NCBI RefSeq assembly: GCF_003815655.1
Contig: NZ_CP033917.1
Span: 4,588,001-4,652,000, forward strand
DNA from: Chryseobacterium sp. G0201
Lineage (GTDB): Bacteria; Bacteroidota; Bacteroidia; Flavobacteriales; Weeksellaceae
Reading direction: 5' to 3'
DNA: 64,000 bases
Shown: positions 33,781 through 41,858 of the stretch, piece after piece
Position numbering within the stretch: position 1 is the first letter of the stretch
Layout: each line of letters starts with the position of its first letter
The notes under the pieces: generated by a model
What the model saw: only the letters and a program-made list of their open reading frames with translations
What the model was told of the DNA's origin: nothing
Database searches by the model: none
Position numbers and translations under genes: made by a program

Positions 33781-34212
33781 TTATTTTGTGTATTCTTCAT
33801 TATAGTTCACCATCCAATGAACACCATATTTGTCTTGGAAACTCCCGAAATAATCTCCCCAAAACTGATCTTCAATCGGCATTTCAACGTTTCCGCCGTC
33901 TGAAAGTCCTTTGAAAAGTCTGTCAGCTTCTTCTTTAGATTCAGGGAAAATTGATACGTAATTGTTGTTTCCAACCTTCAAATTTTGTCCGAAACTTGGA
34001 ACAATATCTGAAGCCATCAGCAGGTCTCCACCAATCGGAAGCGCAATGTGCATCACTCTGTTTTTTTCTTCGTCTGACAAATTTTCAGTTCCGGGAGCAT
34101 TTCCCATTTTATGAATTTCACCTAGAAATTCTCCTCCAAAAACAGATTTGTAAAAAGTGAAAGCTTCTTCTGCTTTTCCATCAAAATTTAGGTATGGATT
34201 TAATTTTGCCAT
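33781..34212 (-). CDS. VOC-family PhnB-like protein
   Basis: 143 residues of one PhnB-type VOC domain: LNPYLNFDGKAEEAFTFYKSVFGGEF, VMHIALPIGGDLLMASD, and the end FWGDYFGSFQDKYGVHWMVNYN. This DUF1338/glyoxalase-like group is often called PhnB, although the phosphonate role is not established. It shares general features with the tandem VOC protein at 32048-32905 but is a single domain. Confidence 0.9.
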   Translation of the reverse strand: MAKLNPYLNFDGKAEEAFTFYKSVFGGEFLGEIHKMGNAPGTENLSDEEKNRVMHIALPIGGDLLMASDIVPSFGQNLKVGNNNYVSIFPESKEEADRLFKGLSDGGNVEMPIEDQFWGDYFGSFQDKYGVHWMVNYNEEYTK

Positions 34213-34509
34213 GATATTTTATTTTTTAAAGTTTGTTTTGTTTTTAAACACAAATAGCTCTACTATTTTTCACTAATGACACTAATATTGTTTGTGAAAA
34301 TTTGTGTAAAGAATTTGTGTTATTATTGTTTTATTTTACCACAAAGAGCACAAAGTTTTTTAAATTATTCTAACGTTTCTAAGTTCGCAAAGGCGTTTCA
34401 CTCAGCAAAGATTGAATGCGTAATTCCCTATCCATTCAGTTTGTCATTCTGACGAAGGAAGAATCTCTTTTCTAATGATTAAACTTATTTTTTTTTAAAT
34501 ATAAAAAGC
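34213..34509. repeat. Repeat-rich spacer without a gene
   Basis: It holds three repeat types in sequence: an AACAC-AAT palindromic spacer (34244-34330), a CACAAAG...TTCGCAAAGGCGTTTCACTC unit (34341-34413), and a TTTGTCATTCTGACGAAGGAAGAATCT unit (34440-34465). No ORF is credible. Confidence 0.55.
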
Positions 34510-35286
34510 TTAATGGTTCAAAAATTCCTCAACCTCACTCACAGTCAAATCAATCAATTTCTCATCTACATTTCCTCCAAAATCAGCCATCATATAAGAA
34601 CCGTGAGTTGCGGGAAGAATCATTAATTGAGAACCTTCCACCAAACGCCACATTTCAACGATGTGTTCGGGTTTCATTACATCTTTATCTCCTGAAATGA
34701 ATAAAGTTGGAGATTTTATGCTTTTCAAAATGTCTTCACTCCAATCTTCAAAAGTCTGCATTCTTTTACTGTCTTTGTCGAACATATTTTCAAGCTTCGA
34801 AAAGTCTGGATTTAAATTTAAAAAATTGATTTTCAAAGGTTCCGGCATTGATTCTAAACTTGCTTCTGCCATACTTTCGAAAAAACCGTCCATCATTCCG
34901 TTTCTTTTATAAAAAGCGGAGGCAACAATTAGTTTTTCAACTATTTCCGGGTGACGATGGGCAATTTGCATCACGGTATTTCCACCATTGCTGAAACCCC
35001 AAAATGAAGCTTTTTCAATTTTTAATTCTTTCAAAAGTGTGACAACATCATCGGCATCCTGTTCAAAAGTTTCAGGAATATCGCGATGTTCGGTCATTCC
35101 GTGGTTTTGGTGATCGATTCCTATTAATTGAAATTTGTTTTCCAACCTTGAAACGACTTCTTTAAAATCAAACAAAATCGAAGAACCTCCGCCATGAATT
35201 AATACCAAAGGTTTTCCGGAACCGTAGATTTCATAGTACATTTGAATTCCGTTGACGTGCTTGTGACCTTTTTCAGCCGGATTCAT
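34510..35286 (-). CDS. Alpha/beta-fold hydrolase
   Basis: 258 residues. Oxyanion-hole motif LVLIHGGGSSILFDF, nucleophile elbow FWGFSNGGN with Ser, Asp in LFISGDKDVM, and His in LPATHGSYMM. The cap region (residues 130-175) is short and helical. The substrate cannot be read from the sequence; the family includes esterases, lactonases and haloperoxidase-like enzymes. It is immediately upstream (2-base gap) of a DinB gene and probably cotranscribed with it. Confidence 0.88.
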   Translation of the reverse strand: MNPAEKGHKHVNGIQMYYEIYGSGKPLVLIHGGGSSILFDFKEVVSRLENKFQLIGIDHQNHGMTEHRDIPETFEQDADDVVTLLKELKIEKASFWGFSNGGNTVMQIAHRHPEIVEKLIVASAFYKRNGMMDGFFESMAEASLESMPEPLKINFLNLNPDFSKLENMFDKDSKRMQTFEDWSEDILKSIKSPTLFISGDKDVMKPEHIVEMWRLVEGSQLMILPATHGSYMMADFGGNVDEKLIDLTVSEVEEFLNH

Positions 35287-35287
35287 A

Positions 35288-35812
35288 TTAATATTTTAAA
35301 TCTTTATCAAAATCGTATTTCATCCCCTCGTAGCCAAGAATCCTTCGCATTAATCCGATTTGCCCGCTCAGATAATCTTCACGACCGATGCACATTCCGA
35401 CAAAATTCAGAACAGTTTCGGGGAAAAAATCGATGTTCATTCCCATCGGAAAAGCTTTGTCCAATTCTTCATCAGAAACTTCCAATAATTTATTATAAAC
35501 AAGTGGTGAAATTTTATGGAAAGCGTCTTTCAATTGTTGTAAAGTCGGATAATTTAGACTTTCATCCAATGCTTTTCCCTGAAAGAAAAAATCTTTAAAT
35601 TCAAATTCTTCCTGAAGTCCGAGAACAGCCCCCAGCGCATAACGCATATCGAGAAAATTCCCGACCATCCAAACGATGTGATTGGTTCTGCCTTCGATTC
35701 TTTTCAGGGCATCTTCCTCAGAAATTCCGTCGAGAACCATCAAAAAATTCTGACTGTGACCTCGAAAAGCCGGAATTATGATGTCTAATTTTTTTGACTT
35801 TGGTGTATCCAT
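35288..35812 (-). CDS. DinB-family protein (1 of 2)
   Basis: 174 residues from ATG 35812 (MDTPKSKKLDIII); the longer frame adds nine weak residues. A four-helix bundle of the DinB/YfiT type: FLMVLDGISEEDALKRIEGRTNHIVWMVGNFLD carries the first metal His, and CIGREDYLSGQIGLMRRILGY the C-terminal helix. The two remaining typical His ligands are not obvious, so metal binding may be lost or altered. The gene is coupled to the hydrolase. Confidence 0.8.
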   Translation of the reverse strand: MDTPKSKKLDIIIPAFRGHSQNFLMVLDGISEEDALKRIEGRTNHIVWMVGNFLDMRYALGAVLGLQEEFEFKDFFFQGKALDESLNYPTLQQLKDAFHKISPLVYNKLLEVSDEELDKAFPMGMNIDFFPETVLNFVGMCIGREDYLSGQIGLMRRILGYEGMKYDFDKDLKY

Positions 35813-35912
35813 TTTGTTTATTTTTTTTAATTTTCCCACAGATTTCCACAGATGATTGTGTTTATTTGTGTCAATATTTGTGCGATTTATGTTTAATTTT
35901 CTCTAGCAGATT

Positions 35913-36374
35913 TTATTTTATAGCTCCAGGTTTTCCGAGAATTCTTCTTAGATAACCGAATTGACCGCTGTGATAAATTTCGTGAAGAGATAATCCTGAA
36001 ACATCATTAATTATTGAAGAATCAATACTCTCAAGACTGTTCAGTTTTGTTTCAAACTTATTTTGAGATTCTTTTAAATAAGATTTTAACTCTTCAAAAC
36101 TTACAAATTCATCTTTTCGATTCAAAGGTATCTCACCTCTGTTGTAACATGAAAATTTTTCGTTATCCCAAACCGATTCTTCGCCTAAAACATTCAGAAA
36201 AGCATTTCTTATATAAATTAAATGTCCTAAAACCCAATTCATACAATTGCCTTCACCATTAGGAAAAATCATTGCTTCATCGTTCGAAATATCATTAATA
36301 TTCATCGAAATCACTTTGTAATTACTGAATACCAGATATTTCAGAATTTCAATATCGTTTGATTGTGTTACCAT
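35913..36374 (-). CDS. DinB-family protein (2 of 2)
   Basis: 153 residues from ATG 36374 (MVTQSNDIEILKYL). It has the helix with NCMNWVLGHLIYIRNAFL (His ligand) and the C-terminal LSLHEIYHSGQFGYLRRILG (His-x3-His), so the three-His metal site appears complete, unlike the neighbouring copy. DinB/YfiT proteins include thiol transferases and metal-dependent hydrolases; specificity is unknown. It lies 5 bases from the VOC gene upstream. Confidence 0.85.
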   Translation of the reverse strand: MVTQSNDIEILKYLVFSNYKVISMNINDISNDEAMIFPNGEGNCMNWVLGHLIYIRNAFLNVLGEESVWDNEKFSCYNRGEIPLNRKDEFVSFEELKSYLKESQNKFETKLNSLESIDSSIINDVSGLSLHEIYHSGQFGYLRRILGKPGAIK

Positions 36375-36378
36375 TTTA

Positions 36379-36786
36379 TTATTCTTTCGGAAATTGAGAC
36401 ATATCTGCAAACGTTACATTCCAGCCATGTCCGTTGATATCCCAGAAAGAATTCTGATACATCCACCCATGATCCTGCGCTTCTTCATGCTGGTGAGCTC
36501 CGTTGGCCACAGCAGCATTCACGATTTGGTCAACCTCTTCGCGACTGTTTAATCCAATCGCTACCAACACCTGTGTTGTATCCCCTTTCGGAACAGGTCT
36601 TTCCGAAAAAGTCTGGAAAAATTCTTCCGTTAAAAACATCACGGAAATATTGTCGCTCATTATGACACAAACTGCTTTTTCATCTGTAATTTGTTCGTTG
36701 ATAGAGAATCCAATTTTTGTCCAGAATTCTTTTGTTTTCTGAATATCTTTAACCGGAAGATTAACATAAATTTGATTGATTTTCAT
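36379..36786 (-). CDS. VOC-family glyoxalase/extradiol-like protein
   Basis: 135 residues, one VOC module: INQIYVNLPVKDIQKTKEFWTKIGFSINEQ, VCVIMSDNISVMFLTEEFFQTF, and WDINGHGWNVTFADMSQFP at the C-terminus. It resembles the YaeR/lactoylglutathione-lyase-like group without the full glyoxalase I ligand set. It is cotranscribed with the DinB gene (5-base gap). Confidence 0.85.
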   Translation of the reverse strand: MKINQIYVNLPVKDIQKTKEFWTKIGFSINEQITDEKAVCVIMSDNISVMFLTEEFFQTFSERPVPKGDTTQVLVAIGLNSREEVDQIVNAAVANGAHQHEEAQDHGWMYQNSFWDINGHGWNVTFADMSQFPKE

Positions 36787-36864
36787 TTTGTAATTTTTTA
36801 AGTGTTAAACTTTTAACCAAAATTACCAACTCATCACGAAAATCAACTTGTCATAAGGCAAGAT

Positions 36865-37458
36865 TTAAATTTTCTTTGGATGAGAAACTAATTCTTTACG
36901 AATTCTGCTTAAAGAAGTGTCTGTAACTCCCAAAAAAGAAGCGATTTGCTTCAATGGAGCAAATTGTATAACGTGAGGCTTTTGTTCTAAAAGATTAAGG
37001 TAACGTTTTGTTGCGGAAAGCGTAAACATCTCTACTGATCGTTGTTTGTAAACGAAAAGTTGTTGAGACATCCAAGCTCTTCCCCATTCTCTGAGGTTCG
37101 GGATTTTGTGAAATAATTCCTGAAAAGTTTCAAAACTGAATTTCCAGCATTCGCAATCTGTAATGCAAACGATATTTTCCTGCGTCGGAATTCTTTGAAA
37201 TAGTGAGGAAACTTCGATAATGATTTCATTTTCTACAAAAAAGTGAGTTGTTACTTCGTTTCCGTTGAAGTCATTAACAAACGATCGAGCCAAACCCTTT
37301 TCTAAAATATAATATTCATTAGCAGTTTTTCCTTCTTCAAGAATGATATCTCCCTTCTGGAAAAATACTTTTTCATGAGCCTGAAATATTTCTTCAAGCT
37401 CTTCGGATAAGAAAAAGGGGAAATCGTAGCAAATTTCTAAGGCTTTATTTGTCATCAA
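36865..37458 (-). CDS. Crp/Fnr family transcriptional regulator
   Basis: 197 residues: a cNMP-binding-like domain (VFFQKGDIILEEGKTANEYYILEKGLARSFV) and a C-terminal helix-turn-helix (PLKQIASFLGVTDTSLSRIRKELV). Its recognition helix reads TDTSLSR and lacks the RETxxR pattern of the paralogue at 3986-4558, so its operator should differ. It stands upstream of the VOC/DinB/hydrolase run on the same strand (79 bases from the VOC gene) and could regulate it, though I found no matching dyad. Confidence 0.88.
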   Translation of the reverse strand: MMTNKALEICYDFPFFLSEELEEIFQAHEKVFFQKGDIILEEGKTANEYYILEKGLARSFVNDFNGNEVTTHFFVENEIIIEVSSLFQRIPTQENIVCITDCECWKFSFETFQELFHKIPNLREWGRAWMSQQLFVYKQRSVEMFTLSATKRYLNLLEQKPHVIQFAPLKQIASFLGVTDTSLSRIRKELVSHPKKI

Positions 37459-37731
37459 ATCAATGTTTTTAAGATTCTAAAATTAGAATTTTTATTGGAA
37501 TTGATGAAAATTTATTCAATGTTCTTTTACCTTAAAGCAAAAGAACCAAAAGTTCAAGACTGGAAACTCCGACTAAAAATTACAATTTAAACTAAAATCC
37601 CCAAAACTCGTGCGAATTTATCGTTTGTTCTTCAAATCAAAATTTGTCTCGCACTCAATAGTGGGAATTTTTTAACGGTTTAAATTCTAATTTTCTTAAC
37701 GTCTCCGCTTCCTAAGTCAGAAAAAAGTGTT
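37459..37731. other. Gene-free spacer with degenerate sequence
   Basis: No intact gene. The stretch 37520-37720 contains AAAGCAAAAGAACCAAAAGT followed by interrupted coding-like sequence. It reminds me of a degenerate dispersed element common in Bacteroidota spacers, but only one copy is present here, so I cannot show that it is repeated. Confidence 0.35.
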
Positions 37732-38943
37732 TTAAAACAAAGAAAGCTGAATAGCTTTGGGTTTAGAAGGTTTCTGAGCATCCCCGAAAACAGTTTTCCC
37801 ACCAAACCTCCAGGAATTTTGTCGTTCTTCTTCAATTACTTCCTGAATATCAAAATTGGGAGTGAAATCTTTTTCTGTTGCTTCTACAATTTGATGAAGT
37901 TTATTCAGTGTTTTTAATTTATCTGAATTTCCGAGCTTTGATTTTTCGATTCCTGATTTAAGGATTTGAATGCTTTCATCATAAACATTTGTTGGAACAG
38001 GAAATGGATGACCGTCTTTACCACCATGAGCAAAGGAAAATCTTGCAGGATCTTTGAATCTTGAAGGTGCGCCATGAATTACTTCGCTTACCAAAGCCAA
38101 AGACTGCATTGTTCTAGGACCAACTCCTTCCAACAATAAAAGATCCTCAAAATTCTGAGGCTGTTGTTCGCGCGTTACGTATAAAAGTGCTCCTAGACGC
38201 CTTAAATCTACATCAGAAGCCTGTACATCATGATGATTCGGAAGAATTAATCTTGAAAAATCACTCATAATTTCCGCGGAATCGGTATGAGAAATATCTA
38301 AAATTCCTTTTCTGTTTTCTGACGCTTCTGAATCTGTTAGGTTTAAAATTTCACCTCTTGAAATTCCATTTATTCCCGTGTGAGGCTCTTCAATAAAGGA
38401 TTTTATGTTTTCTGAATGCCAATGATAACGCCTTGCAGTTCCATCAGACTCGTGCATTCCTTGTTGAACGACGCTCCAATTTCCGTTGTCTGACAATATA
38501 AAATTGTGCAGATACAATTGATAACCATCCTGAATTGCTGTATTATCGACTTTTGCGGATAATTTACTGGCTCTTACCAATTCGGTTCCGTTCAAACCTG
38601 TTTTATCTGCAATTTGAAGTAATTCTGATGGTGTATCTCTGGAAAATTTGCCTTTTCCGCCACAAATATAGAGTCCGAGCGATTGTGAATTTGGATTGAT
38701 AGAACGTTTTAAAGCACCCATAACAGAAGTTGTGATTCCGGAAGAATGCCAATCCATGCCCATCACCGCGCCAAAACTCTGGAACCAAAACGGATCAGAG
38801 AGTCGACGAAGAACTTCATCTTTTCCGTAATCTGCTAGTATAACTTCAATAATTGAAAGTCCGAGAATTGACATACGCTCATACAGCCACGGTGGTACTT
38901 TCCCGTAGTGAAGGGGTAAATCTGCTGTTCCGGAACGTTTCAT
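37732..38943 (-). CDS. DUF763 domain protein
   Basis: 403 residues beginning MKRSGTADLPLHYGKVPPWLYERM, the strongly conserved DUF763 start. A central GMDWHSSGITTSVMGALK and GLYICGGKGKFSRDTP follow, then VQQGMHESDGTARRYHW, HHDVQASDVDLRRL and a late helix-hairpin-helix-like LLLLEGVGPRTMQSLALVSEVIHG. Many conserved His and Asp residues suggest an enzyme, but the activity is not known. DUF763 is most familiar from archaea and thermophiles. The HhH-like segment hints at a DNA or RNA substrate, which is an inference. Confidence 0.85.
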   Translation of the reverse strand: MKRSGTADLPLHYGKVPPWLYERMSILGLSIIEVILADYGKDEVLRRLSDPFWFQSFGAVMGMDWHSSGITTSVMGALKRSINPNSQSLGLYICGGKGKFSRDTPSELLQIADKTGLNGTELVRASKLSAKVDNTAIQDGYQLYLHNFILSDNGNWSVVQQGMHESDGTARRYHWHSENIKSFIEEPHTGINGISRGEILNLTDSEASENRKGILDISHTDSAEIMSDFSRLILPNHHDVQASDVDLRRLGALLYVTREQQPQNFEDLLLLEGVGPRTMQSLALVSEVIHGAPSRFKDPARFSFAHGGKDGHPFPVPTNVYDESIQILKSGIEKSKLGNSDKLKTLNKLHQIVEATEKDFTPNFDIQEVIEEERQNSWRFGGKTVFGDAQKPSKPKAIQLSLF

Positions 38944-38995
38944 TATGCTGCAAAGTTAGTTTTAATATAATTGAATTTGGATGATTTGAATCAAT

Positions 38996-39062
38996 ATTTA
39001 AACACGAATGACACAAATGTTTTTCACGAATAAACACTAATTATTTGTGAAGATTAGTGTTT
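38996..39062. repeat. Imperfect palindromic spacer, AACAC-AAT family
   Basis: TTAAACACGAATGACACAAA at the left and GAAGATTAGTGTTTTAAAA at the right, with CACGAATAAACACTAATTAT between. It is related to the spacers at 30606, 32936 and 34244. Confidence 0.5.
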
Positions 39063-39451
39063 TAAAATAAATCTTTATGTTTCTCCTCATCAAATTTTTC
39101 ATTAAAAATAATCTTATTACCGAAAGGATCATCGACGGTAAAAGCAACGTCATCGTAAAAGGTTTTTTCTAAACCAGGTCGGTTGTATTTGTACTTTTTA
39201 TCGGTCAATTCTTTGTGATAATCCGGAATACCTTCACCCCAGATGAAAACTCGGCTTCCCGGAGTTCCGTCGCCGTGATGTTCACTTAAATGGAGCGTAA
39301 TATTATCTTTCTTAACTTCCATGTAAATGGGAGTATTCTCTTCGAAATGATGTTCCCAAACGATTTCAAATCCAAGCCAATCGATGTAAAATTCAATTGT
39401 TTTTTGATAATCAAAAATTCTTAAAATTGGGATGACTTTTTCGGCTTTCAT
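39062..39451 (-). CDS. Glyoxalase/bleomycin-resistance-like VOC protein
   Basis: 129 residues from ATG 39451 (MKAEKVIPILRIFD); the longer frame's N-terminus is hydrophobic noise. One VOC domain with LRIFDYQKTIEFYIDWLGFEIVWEHHF, ITLHLSEHHGDGTPGSRVFIWGEG and VDDPFGNKIIFNE. This is the bleomycin-resistance-like subgroup, which includes drug-sequestering and enzyme members. It is the last of four VOC genes in the block. Confidence 0.88.
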   Translation of the reverse strand: MKAEKVIPILRIFDYQKTIEFYIDWLGFEIVWEHHFEENTPIYMEVKKDNITLHLSEHHGDGTPGSRVFIWGEGIPDYHKELTDKKYKYNRPGLEKTFYDDVAFTVDDPFGNKIIFNEKFDEEKHKDLF

Positions 39452-39478
39452 AACTGAAGTTTTATTTCCAATAATAAG

Positions 39479-39507
39479 AAAAAGCACCCTTTTCAGAATG
39501 CTTTTTT
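39479..39507 (-). terminator. Terminator of the delta-60 repeat protein gene
   Basis: AAAAAGCA (39479-39486) pairs with TGCTTTTT (39499-39506), followed on the minus strand by a T-rich tract. It lies 5 bases beyond the stop of the gene at 39512-41023. Confidence 0.7.
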
Positions 39508-39511
39508 ATGA

Positions 39512-41023
39512 TTAATTTTTAATTATTTTCTTTGTTATGCTTTTATCTTTATTTTTGATTTTCAGCATATACACTCCTTTAGGAAGATCATGAACACTGA
39601 TACTGTTTTCATTTTTTCCTCTTCTTATCAAACTTCCGCCTGCAGAGTACAGCTCAAAGTTTTCCAGTTTCTGATCAGAATATAAAATATCTTTTACAGG
39701 ATTTGGATATACAGAAAGTTCTTTTCTGTCTGTTGCCAAATCATTTGTCCCTAAAAACGGTGGTGTTGATCCATTGAATCTTGCCAAGAAAATATTAGTT
39801 GTACCTGCAGATCCGCAAACCATTATTTTTCCATCATTCATAATATCCATATCCTGAATAACGGATAAATTACCGTATCCCTGTTGAGTTTTCCCGTTAT
39901 TTCCGAAGGTTCCATCTAAATTGCCAGAGCTTGTAACTCTTATTAACCCTATATCAGTATAAGATCCTGAAGCAACAGTTCCTGCCAATAAAATTTTACC
40001 GTCTGAAAGTAATTTCATCGCGTAAGCTGTATCATCAGATGATCCTATTGTAGTTGTAAAAATACCATCTGTGCTAAAAGAGGTATCTAATGTTCCATTA
40101 GTATTTAATCTTACAATCGCAAAATCATCTCGAACACTTGTATTAAGAAATGCAGATCCACCCATTAAGATTTTTCCATTACTTTGAAATGTTATTGCAA
40201 CAGGTTTGTCATTACCTGACGGAGAAATTACCACAACATGCTTCCCGTCTGAACTAAATGATGTATCTAAAGAACCATTTGTATTGTATTTCGCAATACC
40301 AAAATCAGCAAAAATACTTGATGATCCCGCTCCGTAAGTATAGCTGCCTACTGCAAATTTACCGTCGCCATTTATAGCAATACAAGTCGCCGCATCATTA
40401 TTTCCTGCAATATCTGTAGTAACTTTACCGTTGGTACCAAATGTATTATCAAGCGTTCCGTCTACGTTTATTCTTGCAATGGCAACATCTCTGTAAGATC
40501 CTGTGAAAGAATGTCCAGCTACCAAAATTTTACCATCATTCTGTATTGCGACAGCATTTGCTATATCCTCATTTGCGCCAAACGCAATGGTAAGCTTTCC
40601 TGTTGCATTGAAAGTAGTATCCAATGTTCCGTCAGCATTTAATCTGATAACAATAAAATCTTTTCTGTTAGCGCTTCCTGCATCTTCCCAATATCCTACC
40701 GCTACGATCTTTCCATTAGGCTGTATTTTCATATCATTTAGTACAGCATTTTCTCCGCCTAAAGATATTGATGTTGCACCTCCTGTTCCAAAAGTAGTAT
40801 CTAGCTGATTTGATGAACTGAATCTATAAAATTTAAAGGCGCTATTCGTACTATAAGTACCAATCACCATTTTTTGATTGGCATCAATCTCAATAGATTT
40901 TCCGTAAGCTCCGCTATTATGGACATAAAATCCCGAATTTCCATAAGTAGTATCCAAAAAGCCGTCTTGAGAGAACCCTAATGCAAAGATCAAGGTTAAC
41001 ATAAATGTTAAAATTTGTTTCAT
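39512..41023 (-). CDS. Exported delta-60 repeat protein with T9SS sorting domain
   Basis: 503 residues. Signal peptide MKQILTFMLTLIFALGFSQ. At least seven delta-60 repeats of about 55 residues follow, each with LDTTFG(T/N)xG and D-G-K-I-L-(V/M)-(A/G)-G, forming a propeller-like surface domain. The C-terminal 75 residues (KELSVYPNPVKDILYSDQKL ... LPKGVYMLKIKNKDKSITKKIIKN) are a type A T9SS sorting domain, so the protein is secreted and anchored at the cell surface. Ligand unknown. Confidence 0.93.
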   Translation of the reverse strand: MKQILTFMLTLIFALGFSQDGFLDTTYGNSGFYVHNSGAYGKSIEIDANQKMVIGTYSTNSAFKFYRFSSSNQLDTTFGTGGATSISLGGENAVLNDMKIQPNGKIVAVGYWEDAGSANRKDFIVIRLNADGTLDTTFNATGKLTIAFGANEDIANAVAIQNDGKILVAGHSFTGSYRDVAIARINVDGTLDNTFGTNGKVTTDIAGNNDAATCIAINGDGKFAVGSYTYGAGSSSIFADFGIAKYNTNGSLDTSFSSDGKHVVVISPSGNDKPVAITFQSNGKILMGGSAFLNTSVRDDFAIVRLNTNGTLDTSFSTDGIFTTTIGSSDDTAYAMKLLSDGKILLAGTVASGSYTDIGLIRVTSSGNLDGTFGNNGKTQQGYGNLSVIQDMDIMNDGKIMVCGSAGTTNIFLARFNGSTPPFLGTNDLATDRKELSVYPNPVKDILYSDQKLENFELYSAGGSLIRRGKNENSISVHDLPKGVYMLKIKNKDKSITKKIIKN

Positions 41024-41139
41024 TGATTATTTAGTTTTTTGCAAAACTATCTTTTTTACAAACAAAATCCAACAATTATAACAAAACAATTTAAAATATT
41101 AATTAACAAATAATTAATATCGAATTATTTTCATAAAAA

Positions 41140-41165
41140 AGCCCTGCGAAATATTTCACAAGGCT
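41140..41165 (-). terminator. Terminator of tpx
   Basis: AGCC...GGCT arms with a central GAAATATTTC dyad form a 26-base imperfect palindrome, followed on the minus strand by T6. It lies about 30 bases past the tpx stop. Confidence 0.8.
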
Positions 41166-41193
41166 CTTGATAGAAAAGATTTTTATTTCTAAA

Positions 41194-41691
41194 CTATTTT
41201 AAAGCTGAAAGAGCTGCTTCATAATTTGGCTCATCAGCAATTTCTGAAACCTGTTCTGTATAAACTACTTTATTATCAGCATCAGTAACAATAACTGCAC
41301 GACTTAAAAGTCCTTTCAATGGAGAATCTGCGATTGTAAGCTCATTGTCATCTCCAAAACTACTTCTGAAATCCGAAAGCGTTTCCACATTATTCAATCC
41401 TTCTGCAGCACAAAATCTTCCTAATGCGAAAGGTAAATCTTTAGAAACATTGATTACAACAGTGTTTTCAAGGTTTGAAGCCTCTTCATTAAATTTTCTT
41501 GCAGAAGATGCACAAGTTGGCGTATCAATGCTTGGGAAAATATTGAAAACTTTTTTCTTTCCTTCAAAGCTTTCCAACGTTTTTACATTTAAACCAGAAT
41601 CTACCAAAGCAAAATCTCTGATGGTGGTTCCTACTGATGGTAAAGTTCCTATTGTGTTTACTGCGTTTCCTTTTAAGGTAATATTTGACAT
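41194..41691 (-). CDS. tpx: Thiol peroxidase, cytoplasmic
   Basis: 165 residues from ATG 41691 (MSNITLKGNAVNTIGTLP); the longer frame adds nine residues with no family match. Atypical 2-Cys Tpx: the peroxidatic Cys is in SIDTPTCASSARKFN and the resolving Cys in GRFCAAEGLNNV. It reduces H2O2 and alkyl hydroperoxides with thioredoxin. There is no signal peptide. An exported paralogue is encoded at 56078-56650. Confidence 0.95.
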   Translation of the reverse strand: MSNITLKGNAVNTIGTLPSVGTTIRDFALVDSGLNVKTLESFEGKKKVFNIFPSIDTPTCASSARKFNEEASNLENTVVINVSKDLPFALGRFCAAEGLNNVETLSDFRSSFGDDNELTIADSPLKGLLSRAVIVTDADNKVVYTEQVSEIADEPNYEAALSALK

Positions 41692-41858
41692 AATTAATTT
41701 TTTAAGGTTTTTCAAATTTAATGAAAATGAAAACTTTTTTCATCAAACAAAGGTTAAATTAATCTTAAAGTGAAAAATCTCATTTAGGATTAATCTAAAA
41801 ATTTAATTTTTAACTAAATTTGTGGGACTTTAAAAATCAAATAATAAATAACAGTATA

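Noticed and set aside
35288..36374. Toxin-antitoxin pair formed by the two DinB genes
   Set aside because: Both are clearly DinB/YfiT bundles, separated by 100 bases, with no toxin fold or paired small gene.
37520..37720. Degenerate protein-coding remnant or repeat
   Set aside because: It looks coding-like in short pieces, but no frame persists and no second copy is in the window to show that it is a repeat.
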